Assembly: GCF_019458805.1 (NCBI RefSeq)
Contig: NZ_JAIBOA010000015.1
Location: 124,001 to 188,000 of the forward strand
Source: Actinomadura parmotrematis
GTDB lineage: Bacteria > Actinomycetota > Actinomycetes > Streptosporangiales > Streptosporangiaceae
DNA: 64,000 bases
Direction: 5' to 3'
Both the position numbers and the translations under genes were made by a program. Below are positions 1 through 8,194 of this stretch, piece after piece. Position 1 is the stretch's first letter; the number at the start of each line of letters is the position of its first letter. A model generated the notes under the pieces. It saw nothing but the letters and a program-made list of their open reading frames with translations, had not been told where the DNA came from and made no database searches.

Positions 1-1111
1 GCGCGCCGTCACCTTCGCCGACCTCGCCCGCGGCCCGGTCATCGTCGGCGGCCACATGCTCGACCTGTACAACCGGTCGGTGCTGCACGTGTACGGCGAG
101 GTCATCGCCCGCTACCGATGGTGGATGGTGCCCGCCCCGCACACTCACCTCGGCCACGACCTCGCGCACCACCCGCTGCGGCACACCCCGTGGCTGCACC
201 GCCGCGCCGACGTCGAGTACAACGCCTGGTGGATGTGCCTGATCCCGGTCGAGGTCATCCGCAAGATCGGGCTGTCGCTGCCGTTCTTCATCAAGTGGGA
301 CGACATCGAGTACGGGCTGCGCGCCAAGGCCGCCGGCATCCCGACGGTGTCGCTGCCCGGTGCCGCCGTCTGGCACGTGCCGTGGCACTCCAAGGACGTC
401 ATGACCGACTGGCAGGCGTACTTCACCGAGCGGAACCGCATCGTCACCGCGCTGCTGTACTCGCCGTACGAGCGGGGCGGGAACATGCTCAAGGAGAGCC
501 TGTTCATCACCGTCAAGCACGCCCTGGCGATGCAGTACTCGACGGCCGAGCTGATGCTCCTCGCCATCGAGGACGCGCTGAAGGGCCCGCAGGACCTGCA
601 CCCGTCCATCCACACCAAGATGGGCGAGCTCCGGGAGCTGCGCGCCAGGTACGTCGACGCGCGCGCGAAGTCCGACCTGGACGCGTTCCCCGCCGTGCGG
701 CGCCGCAAGCCGCCGCGCAAGGGCCGCGACGTCACCCCGCCCCGCAACCGGCGCGCCATGTTCCAGACCGCGATCCTCGGCGGCCTCCGCCAGCTCCAGC
801 CGGTCGGGCCGCACCCGAAGAACCACCCCGAGGCGGTCGTCCCGCACGTCGACCAGACCTGGTGGCTGCTCACCAAGTTCGACAGCGCGCTCGTCTCGTC
901 GGCCGACGGCACCAAGGTGGCCTGGTACCAGCGCGACAACCAGGAGTTCTGGTCGCTGATCCGGCGCGCGACGGCGCTGCACGCCCGCCTCGGCCGCGAC
1001 TGGGACCGGCTGAGCCGCGCCTACAAGGAGGCGCTGCCCGCCCTCACCTCGCCCGAGGAGTGGGCCGGCACCTTCGCGAAGGCGGCCGAGGACCGGGGCG
1101 CCGGGCGGTGA
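1..1111 (+). CDS. glfT2: Galactofuranosyltransferase GlfT2, 3' part only
   Basis: The reading frame is open from base 2, so the N-terminus lies outside the window; 369 residues are visible. GlfT2 polymerises UDP-galactofuranose into cell-wall galactan at the cytoplasmic membrane face. The visible part has the family's IKWDDIEYGLR segment (metal and acceptor aspartates), then PGAAVWHVPW with the conserved histidine, DWQAYF, and the C-terminal ALPALTSPEEW, all matching what I know of mycobacterial GlfT2 in order and spacing. The end overlaps the start of the ABC permease gene (GTGA), so translation is probably coupled. The family call is strong. The acceptor and exact polymer in this organism are inferred. 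Confidence 0.88.
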   Translation, partial: RAVTFADLARGPVIVGGHMLDLYNRSVLHVYGEVIARYRWWMVPAPHTHLGHDLAHHPLRHTPWLHRRADVEYNAWWMCLIPVEVIRKIGLSLPFFIKWDDIEYGLRAKAAGIPTVSLPGAAVWHVPWHSKDVMTDWQAYFTERNRIVTALLYSPYERGGNMLKESLFITVKHALAMQYSTAELMLLAIEDALKGPQDLHPSIHTKMGELRELRARYVDARAKSDLDAFPAVRRRKPPRKGRDVTPPRNRRAMFQTAILGGLRQLQPVGPHPKNHPEAVVPHVDQTWWLLTKFDSALVSSADGTKVAWYQRDNQEFWSLIRRATALHARLGRDWDRLSRAYKEALPALTSPEEWAGTFAKAAEDRGAGR

Positions 1112-2010
1112 CCGCGCTCTCGGGGGAGCCGGCCGCCGCGAACGCGCTGCCGGACCCGGCGGGCCTGCCGGACCTGATGGAGCCGGGACGCGGCGGCGGC
1201 CTCGCGGACGTGTTCCGCCGCCGCTACCTGCTGCGCCTCATCGTGCGGCGCGAGCTGCGCGCGCGCTACCAGGGCTCGGTGCTCGGCATGGGCTGGTCGT
1301 ACGTGCGGCCCGCCGCCAACTTCGCGGTGTTCTTCTTCGTCGTCGGGATCTTCCTGGGGATGAGCAGGAACGTCGAGCACTTCCCGATCTTCATGTTCTC
1401 CGGGCTGATCCTGGTCTCGTTCTTCAACGAGACGCTGATCAACGCGACGCACTCGGTGCTCGGCAACGCGCCGCTCGTCCGCAAGGTCTACCTGCCGCGC
1501 GAGCTGTTCCCGGTCGCCTCGCTGCTCGTGTCGGTCGTGCACCTGGTGCCCGGCGTCGCCATCCTGCTCACCGCCGCGGTCATGTGGGGGTGGACGCCGT
1601 CGGCGCTCGCGCTCGGCTCGGCCGCGCTCGGCTTCGCGATCGTGGCGGTGCTCGGCATGGGCCTCGGCCTGCTCGGCGCCGCGCTGCACGTGTTCTACCG
1701 CGACACCGACAAGGTGGTGGACATCGCGACGCTGCTGGTCACCTGGTCCGTCCCGATGATCTACCCGTGGCACGTGGTGCGCGACAGCTCGCCCGGGTGG
1801 GCGCTCGACCTGTACCTGGCCAACCCGGTCGCCGAGGCGGTGCTGCTGTTCGAGCGCGCGTTCTGGTGGCCGACCACCGACCGCACCTTCGCGTTCCCGC
1901 CGCACCTCACCCGCGACGCCCTGATCACCCTCGCGCTGGCGGTGCTGCTGCTCGGCCTCGGCCAGTACGCGTTCGCCCGCCTGCAGCGCCGCTTCGCCGA
2001 GGAGCTCTAG
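1108..2010 (+). CDS. Polysaccharide ABC exporter, permease (Wzm/RfbD-like)
   Basis: A 300-residue integral membrane protein of the ABC-2 transporter class that exports lipid-linked glycans. About six hydrophobic segments follow an amphipathic cytosolic N-terminus containing RRELRARYQGSVLGMGWSY, the typical start of Wzm-type permeases. The GTG start at 1108 is chosen because it overlaps the glfT2 stop and leaves a family-like N-terminus; the open frame itself runs much further back as a shadow of glfT2. The ATPase gene begins on the base after its stop. By analogy with the mycobacterial Rv3783/Rv3781 pair, the likely cargo is lipid-linked galactan; this rests on context. Confidence 0.88.
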   Translation: MTALSGEPAAANALPDPAGLPDLMEPGRGGGLADVFRRRYLLRLIVRRELRARYQGSVLGMGWSYVRPAANFAVFFFVVGIFLGMSRNVEHFPIFMFSGLILVSFFNETLINATHSVLGNAPLVRKVYLPRELFPVASLLVSVVHLVPGVAILLTAAVMWGWTPSALALGSAALGFAIVAVLGMGLGLLGAALHVFYRDTDKVVDIATLLVTWSVPMIYPWHVVRDSSPGWALDLYLANPVAEAVLLFERAFWWPTTDRTFAFPPHLTRDALITLALAVLLLGLGQYAFARLQRRFAEEL

Positions 2011-2817
2011 ATGGCCGAGCCCGCCCCGACCGCCGCCGCCACCGCTCCCGCCGCCGGCGCGCCGTCCGCCGTCCTGGTGGAGGCGGTCACCAAGCGCTTC
2101 ACCCTGCGGCACGCCCACTCGATCAAGAACATGAGCATCCGGGCGCTGCGCCGCGAGCCGCTGCGCGAGCGGTTCACCGCGCTCGACGAGGTGTCGCTGG
2201 ACGTCGCGATCGGCGAGTCGGTCGCGCTGCTCGGGGTGAACGGCTCCGGCAAGAGCACCCTGCTGAAGATCATTTCGGGGGTGCTGCCCCCGGACGGCGG
2301 GCGGGTGCGCGTCCGCGGCCGGCTCGCCGGCCTGATCGAGGTCGGCGCGGGCCTGCACCCCGACCTCACCGGCCGCGAGAACATCTTCCTGAACGGCGCC
2401 ATCCTCGGCATGGACCGCGCCGAGACGCTCGCCAAGTACGACGCGATCGTGGAGTTCGCCGACATCGGCCGGTTCCTGGACCAGCCCGTCCGGTTCTACT
2501 CCTCCGGCATGTTCATGCGGCTGGCGTTCTCCATCGCCGCCCACACCGACCCCGACGTCTTCCTCATCGACGAGGTCCTCGCCGTCGGCGACCCGCTGTT
2601 CCGCGAGAAGTGCATCCAGCGGCTCGGCGAGTACAAGGCGAGCGGCCGCACGATGGTCATCGTCGCGCACGACGTCACGCTGCTCCGCTCCCTGTGCACC
2701 CGCGGGGTGTTCCTGGAGAACGGCCGGGTGCTGTGGGACGGCGACATCGACACCGCCGCCGACCTCCTCGTCACCAAGCGCCGGGAGCGCCGCGCCGCCG
2801 CCCGGGCGGCCCGGTGA
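2011..2817 (+). CDS. Polysaccharide ABC exporter, ATPase (Wzt/RfbE-like)
   Basis: A 268-residue ABC ATPase that powers the permease encoded just upstream. Walker A GVNGSGKST lies at about residues 75-83, the signature region YSSGMFMRL near 163-171, Walker B FLIDEVLAVGD near 185-195, and the H-loop VAHD near 220. Wzt proteins with a C-terminal carbohydrate-binding domain are much longer (over 400 residues). This one ends soon after the nucleotide-binding domain, like the mycobacterial galactan exporter ATPase, so it probably does not read a terminal sugar modification. The ATG directly follows the permease TAG, so the three genes form one operon. Confidence 0.9.
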   Translation: MAEPAPTAAATAPAAGAPSAVLVEAVTKRFTLRHAHSIKNMSIRALRREPLRERFTALDEVSLDVAIGESVALLGVNGSGKSTLLKIISGVLPPDGGRVRVRGRLAGLIEVGAGLHPDLTGRENIFLNGAILGMDRAETLAKYDAIVEFADIGRFLDQPVRFYSSGMFMRLAFSIAAHTDPDVFLIDEVLAVGDPLFREKCIQRLGEYKASGRTMVIVAHDVTLLRSLCTRGVFLENGRVLWDGDIDTAADLLVTKRRERRAAARAAR

Positions 2818-2864
2818 CCGTCCCCGCGCGCCCGCGCGGCGGCGGCGCCGTCCCGCGCGTGCCC

Positions 2865-2870
2865 TAGGGT
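2865..2870 (+). promoter_or_regulatory. Candidate -10 box of the sulfatase gene
   Basis: TAGGGT lies about 25 bp upstream of the ATG, with a GGAGGG ribosome binding site between them. It fits the TANNNT form seen before several genes in this window. No clear -35 box is visible. Confidence 0.4.
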
Positions 2871-2895
2871 TGTTCGCGATCTTGGAGGGGGTGCG

Positions 2896-4395
2896 ATGGC
2901 CCGGGGAGACGCCCGACGCCTGCTCGCCGCGCTCGCGGCGCTGGTGCTGCTGGCGCCGGGGTGCGGGACGCCGGCCGGCAAGGCGGTGCCGAAGGCGCGC
3001 TCCAAGACGACGCCGGCCGCGCCCGCCGAGCGGCCCAACATCGTCTACATCCTCACCGACGACCTGTCCTGGGACCTCGTCCAGCACATGCCCAACGTGC
3101 GGAAGCTCCAGGCGCGCGGCATGACGTTCGACAACTACTTCGTGGCCGACACACTGTGCTGCCCGTCGCGCGCCACGATCCTCACCGGCCGGTACCCGCA
3201 CAACACCGGGGTGCTCACCAACGACCCGCCGAGCGGCGGCTTCCAGGTCTTCAACGACCGCGGCAACGAGCAGAACACCTTCGCCGTCGCCCTGCAGAAG
3301 GCGGGCTACCGGACCGCGCTCATGGGCAAGTACCTGAACGGCTACGAGCCCACCGAGAAGCAGGGCGCCTCCCGCACCTACGTGCCGCCCGGCTGGACCG
3401 AGTGGCAGGTGACGGGGCTCGGCTACGCCAACTACAACTACAACCTGAACGGCAACGGCGTCCTCACCCATTACGGGCGGGCGCCGCAGGACTACCTGAA
3501 CACCGTCATCACCGGCAAGGGCGTGGACTTCGCGAACCGGTCGCTGGACGCGAAGCAGCCGTTCCTGCTGGAGATGTCGACCTTCTCGCCGCACGCGCCC
3601 GCGACCCCGGCCCCTCAGGACGCCAAGGCGTTCGCGAATCTGCGGGCGCCGCGCACCCCGGGCTTCAACGAGCCCGACATCTCCGACAAGCCGAGCTGGC
3701 TGCGCAAGTACCCGCGGCTCCGGCCGCGCCAGGTCCGCGACATCGACGGCGCCTACCGGCAGCGCGTCCGCGCCGTCCAGTCGGTCGACCGGATGATCGG
3801 CGGCCTGATGGCCGCGGTGGACGCCAAGGGCGCGGCCGCCGACACCTACTTCGTGTTCAACTCCGACAACGGCTACCACCTCGGCCAGCACCGGCTGGAG
3901 GAGGGCAAGCTCACCGCCTACGACACCGACATCAAGGTGCCGCTGATCGTCGCCGGTCCCGGGGTGAGGCCCGGGAGCGTCGAGAAGCGCTTCGCGCAGA
4001 ACACCGACCTCTGCCCGACGTTCCAGGCGATGGCCGGCCTGACACCGCCCGACAGCGTGGACGGCAGCTCGCTGCTGCCGCTGCTGCACAGCGACCCCGT
4101 GACGTCCTGGCGGACGACCGCCTACATCGAGCACACCGGCCCCAACTACCGCAGGAGCGACCCGGACCTGCCGCGCAAGTACGGCGGCAACCCGCCGACG
4201 TACCGGGCCGTCCGCACCGCCAGCGAGCTGTACGTCGAGTACGAGAACGGCGACCGCGAGTACTACGACCTCGCCCGCGACCCCTACGAGCTCGGCAACA
4301 TGTACGGGCAGGCCCCCGAGGCCCGCAAGGCCGAGCTGCGCTCGGCCCTCCAGTCCTACCGCACCTGCACCGGCCTGGCCTGCCGCAACCTGTGA
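2896..4395 (+). CDS. Secreted sulfatase lipoprotein
   Basis: A 499-residue type I sulfatase. A lipoprotein signal peptide ends at LLAPGC (Cys23), so the enzyme is probably anchored on the outer membrane face. The core starts with RPNIVYILTDDLSWD, whose DD pair binds calcium. C88-C89-P90-S91-R92 fits the C-x-P-S-R motif whose first cysteine becomes formylglycine, followed by ATILTGRYPHN. The C-terminal EYYDLARDPYELGN is usual for N-acetylglucosamine-6-sulfatase-like members. The substrate cannot be read from sequence. A TAGGGT -10 box (2865-2870) and GGAGG before the ATG suggest its own promoter. It converges on the BNR lipoprotein gene with only 7 bp between them. Confidence 0.87.
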   Translation: MARGDARRLLAALAALVLLAPGCGTPAGKAVPKARSKTTPAAPAERPNIVYILTDDLSWDLVQHMPNVRKLQARGMTFDNYFVADTLCCPSRATILTGRYPHNTGVLTNDPPSGGFQVFNDRGNEQNTFAVALQKAGYRTALMGKYLNGYEPTEKQGASRTYVPPGWTEWQVTGLGYANYNYNLNGNGVLTHYGRAPQDYLNTVITGKGVDFANRSLDAKQPFLLEMSTFSPHAPATPAPQDAKAFANLRAPRTPGFNEPDISDKPSWLRKYPRLRPRQVRDIDGAYRQRVRAVQSVDRMIGGLMAAVDAKGAAADTYFVFNSDNGYHLGQHRLEEGKLTAYDTDIKVPLIVAGPGVRPGSVEKRFAQNTDLCPTFQAMAGLTPPDSVDGSSLLPLLHSDPVTSWRTTAYIEHTGPNYRRSDPDLPRKYGGNPPTYRAVRTASELYVEYENGDREYYDLARDPYELGNMYGQAPEARKAELRSALQSYRTCTGLACRNL

Positions 4396-4402
4396 CCGCA
4401 GG

Positions 4403-5605
4403 TCAGCGCAGGAGGGGGAGGGCGGCGGTGTAGGCGCGGCAGGTGCCGCCGTCGGGGCGCGTCGCCGCCTCCAGCAGGCCCTGCCCGGACGCGACGGGCA
4501 GCAGCGCCGAGCTGTAGTTCGCGCACACCAGCTCGGCGGCGGTCGGATTGGCGGAGAAGGGGACGCGGACCGGCGCCGGCTCGGCGAGCCAGCGCCCCGC
4601 CGGCCCGGTGGCGACGTTGGTGAAGACGGTCGTGCCGCTCGCCGCCCGGTCGAGGCGGCCGCGCGCGTCCCGGACCAGGCCGCCGACGAGCAGCACCCGG
4701 CCGCCGGGCAGCAGCGCCAGCGTCGGCGCGTGGAACAGCGTCCGGCCCCCGACGTCGCGGGGCGTCACGGCGGGCCCCCACGCCTGCCCGTCGGGCGAGG
4801 TCCGCAGGCGGACCCCGCAGCCGGACCGCCCGCACAGCTCGTAGGCCATCAGGTAGGTCCCCGACGGCAGCCGCCGCACCACCGGCATCCCGGGCCGGTC
4901 CCGCGGCCCGCCGCCGACGAGGATCCGGCGCGGCCCCCAGGTCGCGCCGCCGTCCCCCGACGTCACCGAGGCGATCACCTGCGGGTGGCCGCGGACGGTC
5001 TCGTCGGAGAAGAGGCAGACGAGCCGGCCCGCCGCGTCCAGCGCGAGCTCGGGCTCCCAGAGGCCCCGGTCCCAGCGGGTGCCCGGCGGCGCCTCCGCGC
5101 AGCTCGACAGGTACGCCCAGGTGCGGCCGCCGTCGGTGCTGCGCCACACCCGCAGCGCGGCGCGGCGGCCGGGCGCGCGGTTCTTCATCCCGGTCGTGGC
5201 CGCCCACAGCAGCACGCCGGGCGACGGCTCGAACGGCGCCCCGCAGCAGCCGCCCCGGCCCTGCGCGGCGGCCGAGTCGGACAGCGCGGACAGCGGCGCG
5301 AAGGTGCGGCCCTCGTCGGCGCTCGCGTAGAAGCGGACGGTGTCGGTGATGCCGCCCGCCGGGCCCGTCATGACGCTCAGCAGGACGCGGCCGTCGCGCA
5401 GCCGCAGCAGCCTCGGGTACATCGCGGTACCGCCGTCCAGGAGCCGTTCGCCGAGCGCGGCGAACGGGCGCCGCGGCGCGGGCGCCCCCGCCACCGCGCC
5501 CGCCGCGGCCTTCGCGCCTCGTCCCGGCTCCTCCGCCGCGCCGCTCGCGCAGGCGGCGGCGAGCAGCGCGGGCAGCAGGAGCAGGACGGCGGCCCGGCGC
5601 CTCAC
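4403..5605 (-). CDS. BNR-repeat (sialidase-like) lipoprotein
   Basis: A 400-residue exported protein with a lipoprotein signal (MRRRAAVLLLLPALLAAAC). Four Asp-box-like repeats (S-x-D-x-G-x-T-W/F) are visible: ASADEGRTF, STDGGRTW, SGDGGATW and SPDGQAW. This indicates a six-bladed beta-propeller of the exo-sialidase/BNR class. The GTG start at 5605 overlaps the stop of the esterase gene (GTGA), so the two are translationally coupled. Catalytic sialidase residues (arginine triad, Tyr/Glu pair) cannot be assigned with confidence, so this may be a glycosidase or only a glycan-binding propeller. The neighbouring sulfatase, esterase and GH43 favour work on surface or environmental glycans. Confidence 0.78.
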   Translation of the reverse strand: MRRRAAVLLLLPALLAAACASGAAEEPGRGAKAAAGAVAGAPAPRRPFAALGERLLDGGTAMYPRLLRLRDGRVLLSVMTGPAGGITDTVRFYASADEGRTFAPLSALSDSAAAQGRGGCCGAPFEPSPGVLLWAATTGMKNRAPGRRAALRVWRSTDGGRTWAYLSSCAEAPPGTRWDRGLWEPELALDAAGRLVCLFSDETVRGHPQVIASVTSGDGGATWGPRRILVGGGPRDRPGMPVVRRLPSGTYLMAYELCGRSGCGVRLRTSPDGQAWGPAVTPRDVGGRTLFHAPTLALLPGGRVLLVGGLVRDARGRLDRAASGTTVFTNVATGPAGRWLAEPAPVRVPFSANPTAAELVCANYSSALLPVASGQGLLEAATRPDGGTCRAYTAALPLLR

Positions 5606-6720
5606 GTGGCCCGCAGCCGCGCGCCCATCCAGCGCAGCACCCCGGGCAGCACCCGCTCCCATGTCTGGAAATTGTGCCCGCCGCTGTCCAGCACGATCGA
5701 GGTCGCGCGCATCGGCGGTTTCACCAGGGACAGGAACCGGAGCGTGCCCTCCTTGTTGCGCTCGCCCTGCTCGCTCGTGGTGACCAGCACCGACACCGGC
5801 GGGGACGGCAGGTGCTCCAGCCGCCAGAACAGGTCGCTCTCGTCGCGGACGGCCTGGCTGCCGCCGTACAGCTCGCCCGTCGTCAGGTCCTTGATCGCGC
5901 CGTAGTAGCCCGACAGCGACGCCGCCGCCGCGAACACGTCGGAGTGGCGCATGGCGAGCTTCAGCGAGCAGTAGCCGCCGGTGGAGATGCCGAACAGCCC
6001 CCACCCGGCGCGCTCCGGCGCCGTCCGGTACGCCCCGCGCAGCGCCTCGGGCAGGTCCTGGGCGAAGAACGTCGCGACCTGCGGGCCGCCCGGCACGTCG
6101 TTGCACTCGGTGTCGCGCTCCTGCCCGACGACGGGCCGCAGCATCATGTAGATCATCGGCGGGACGCGGCCGGCCCGCGTCTCGGCGAGCACGGTCGCGG
6201 GCACCTTCACCTGCGTGACGAGGTTGCGGACCGCGCCGGGGTAGCCGCTCAGCACGATGGTGACGGGGAACCGCCGGTGCCGGGCGGACACCGCGAAGTA
6301 CTGCGGCGGCAGGTACACGTAGCCGTGCGCGTGCAGGCCCGAGCGGGCGCCCTGGACGTCCACGGTCCGCAGCTCGCCGTTCTGCTCCGGCGTGCCGCCG
6401 ACCGAGGCGTCCGGCGGGCGCGCGACGATCCGGGACGTCGCGCCGGCGCCGCCCTCCTGCCGGTCGACGCGGCCGCCGCCGTCCGCCGTCGCGATCAGCG
6501 GCAGCTCGCCCCACGAGGCGTAGAACGCGAAGTGCCGGTTCACCGCGGCCAGCACCGTCAGGCAGAGCAGCACCTGGCAGCCCGCGAGGACGGCGAGCCG
6601 CGCCGCGCCCGCGCGCCAGCCGGCCGCCGCGAGCGCGCGCCACCACCGCAGCGTCCCGGCGAGCGCCGCGACCACCAGGGCGGACAGCAGGACGAGCAGC
6701 GGGAGGCCGGTCAGGGACAC
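5602..6720 (-). CDS. Membrane-anchored esterase (antigen-85/esterase D-like)
   Basis: A 372-residue alpha/beta-hydrolase of the putative esterase family (PF00756 type). Two N-terminal hydrophobic helices (about 5-22 and 43-61) anchor it, with the catalytic domain outside. The nucleophile sits in GISTGGYC (serine near residue 245). The catalytic histidine is probably in SGGHNFQTW near the C-terminus, and VTIVLSGYPGAV resembles the oxyanion region. Mycolyltransferases share this fold, but in an organism presumably lacking mycolic acids a general acyl-ester hydrolase or acyltransferase is more likely. It is the first gene of a two-gene operon with the BNR lipoprotein and is divergent from the GH43 gene. 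Confidence 0.82.
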   Translation of the reverse strand: MSLTGLPLLVLLSALVVAALAGTLRWWRALAAAGWRAGAARLAVLAGCQVLLCLTVLAAVNRHFAFYASWGELPLIATADGGGRVDRQEGGAGATSRIVARPPDASVGGTPEQNGELRTVDVQGARSGLHAHGYVYLPPQYFAVSARHRRFPVTIVLSGYPGAVRNLVTQVKVPATVLAETRAGRVPPMIYMMLRPVVGQERDTECNDVPGGPQVATFFAQDLPEALRGAYRTAPERAGWGLFGISTGGYCSLKLAMRHSDVFAAAASLSGYYGAIKDLTTGELYGGSQAVRDESDLFWRLEHLPSPPVSVLVTTSEQGERNKEGTLRFLSLVKPPMRATSIVLDSGGHNFQTWERVLPGVLRWMGARLRAT

Positions 6721-6900
6721 GCGGCTCCTCCGGGGGAGATCGGCGGCGGGGCCATGCGCCGGACCCTACCGGCAGGAAGATCGGCCGCGCCGGGGCGGTG
6801 GGCTGTCCGGGGTCGGCCAGCGGCCCCCGACCGGCTGCGGGCCGCGGACGATCACGACTAGCCTGCCCGCGTCCGGTCAAGATCGATGTGGAGGCCCCCC

Positions 6901-7953
6901 GTGCCGCTCCCCGCCCGCCAGACCGCCGCCGTGGCCGCCGCCGCGCTGCTCGCGGGCGGCCTCGCCGCCTGCGGCGGCGGCGCGCCCCCCGCCCACCTGT
7001 CGGGTGCGGCCGCCGCGGCCGTCGCCGCCAAGCCGAAGCTCGTCGTGCCGGTGAACTTCCCCGACCCCGACGTGCTGAGGGCCGGCACGGGCTTCTACGC
7101 CTACGCCACCAACGCCGGCGGGAAGAACATGCCGGTCGCGAGCGCCGCGTCCGCGAAGGGGGCGTGGACGGTGCGCGCCGCCGACGGGCTGCCGAAGCTC
7201 GGCGCCTGGGCCGCCAAGGGGCGCACCTGGGCGCCGGACGTGTCCCGCCGCGCCGACGGCAGGTACGTCCTCTACTACACCGCGCACCACAAGGCCCGGA
7301 ACCAGCAGTGCCTCGGCGTCGCGCTGGCGACGTCCCCGGCCGGGCCGTTCACGCCCGTCGGCAAGAGCGCGCTCGTCTGCGGCGCGCCCAAGGGCGCCAC
7401 CCACGGCGCGCTGCGCGGCGAGATCATCGACGCCTCGTCGTTCGTGGACGGCGGCAGGCGCTACCTGCTCTACAAGGTCGGCTACAACGCCTACGGCAAG
7501 ACCTCGTTCCTGGCGCTCCAGCGGATGAGCGCCGACGGCCTCACCAAGGTCGGCGCCGCGAAGGTCGTGCTGACCCAGACCACCGAGCCCTACACCGTCG
7601 AGGCGCCCGACCTGGTCCGCGCCGGCAAGCGGTTCGTGCTGTTCTACGCCGCCGGGGTGTTCAGCAAGAACAACTACCAGACCCGCTACGCGGTGGCCTC
7701 GAAGGTCGGCGGCCCCTACCGCAAGGCGGCGAAGCCGCTGATGACGACCGCCGGCCTCGGCCGGCAGGTCAACGGGCCGGGCGGCGCCGGCGCCGTCTAC
7801 GACGCGGGCGCCTGGCGGATCTTCTTCCACGGCGCGATCGTGCCGGGCGCGCACCCGCACCCCGATCCGGCGGCGCAGCCGAAGAACCTGGTCCGCGGGA
7901 TGTACGTCGCGGACCTGAAATGGACGTCGGGCGGGACGCCGTACGTGCGGTGA
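6901..7953 (+). CDS. Glycoside hydrolase family 43-like lipoprotein
   Basis: A 350-residue exported five-bladed propeller. A GTG start at 6901 is preferred over an ATG at 6886 because GGAGG (6890-6894) lies six bases before it and the signal peptide then starts properly, ending in LLAGGLAAC (lipidated Cys24). GH43 catalytic signatures are visible: FPDPDV near residue 52 (general base Asp), IDASSF near 178 (pKa-modulating Asp) and VEAPDL near 233 (general acid Glu). The family covers arabinanases, arabinofuranosidases, xylosidases and galactosidases, so the substrate is open. It is divergent from the esterase gene and may belong to the same envelope-glycan group. Confidence 0.84.
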   Translation: MPLPARQTAAVAAAALLAGGLAACGGGAPPAHLSGAAAAAVAAKPKLVVPVNFPDPDVLRAGTGFYAYATNAGGKNMPVASAASAKGAWTVRAADGLPKLGAWAAKGRTWAPDVSRRADGRYVLYYTAHHKARNQQCLGVALATSPAGPFTPVGKSALVCGAPKGATHGALRGEIIDASSFVDGGRRYLLYKVGYNAYGKTSFLALQRMSADGLTKVGAAKVVLTQTTEPYTVEAPDLVRAGKRFVLFYAAGVFSKNNYQTRYAVASKVGGPYRKAAKPLMTTAGLGRQVNGPGGAGAVYDAGAWRIFFHGAIVPGAHPHPDPAAQPKNLVRGMYVADLKWTSGGTPYVR

Positions 7954-8120
7954 CCCGGTGGCGGCGCGACGCGCCGGGGAAAGTGGCCGGATGTGGCCAG
8001 GTTGGTGTCCCTGGTGTCCGTTCCTTCCCGCAGGTGGCCATGGTGACCGAATTGCTGGGCCAAGCCGGTCATCCCGGTGCCTGTTGCGGCGAACCCGGCG
8101 CGTCGCCCCCCGAACCTCTT

Positions 8121-8126
8121 TAGGCT
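8121..8126 (+). promoter_or_regulatory. Candidate -10 box of the HerA-centred operon
   Basis: TAGGCT lies 68 bp upstream of the GTG start of the first operon gene, in the 241-bp gap after the GH43 gene. AGGGG at 8181-8185 is the likely ribosome binding site. No operator-like repeat was seen in the gap. Confidence 0.35.
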
Positions 8127-8194
8127 GTGCGGAGCAGCAGACCACCGACGACACACCAGGCGTTCCTCTTCCGCACATCCAGGGGCCTCTCGAC

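Noticed and set aside
1021..4134. A 1037-codon minus-strand open frame opposite the exporter and sulfatase genes
   Set aside because: Third-position GC makes long antisense frames common here. Its composition (Arg/Gly/Val/His-rich, no domain) is that of a shadow, and the plus-strand genes are certain.
6886..6900. ATG start for the GH43 lipoprotein
   Set aside because: It would put the GGAGG sequence inside the coding region; the GTG at 6901 has correct spacing and a cleaner signal peptide.
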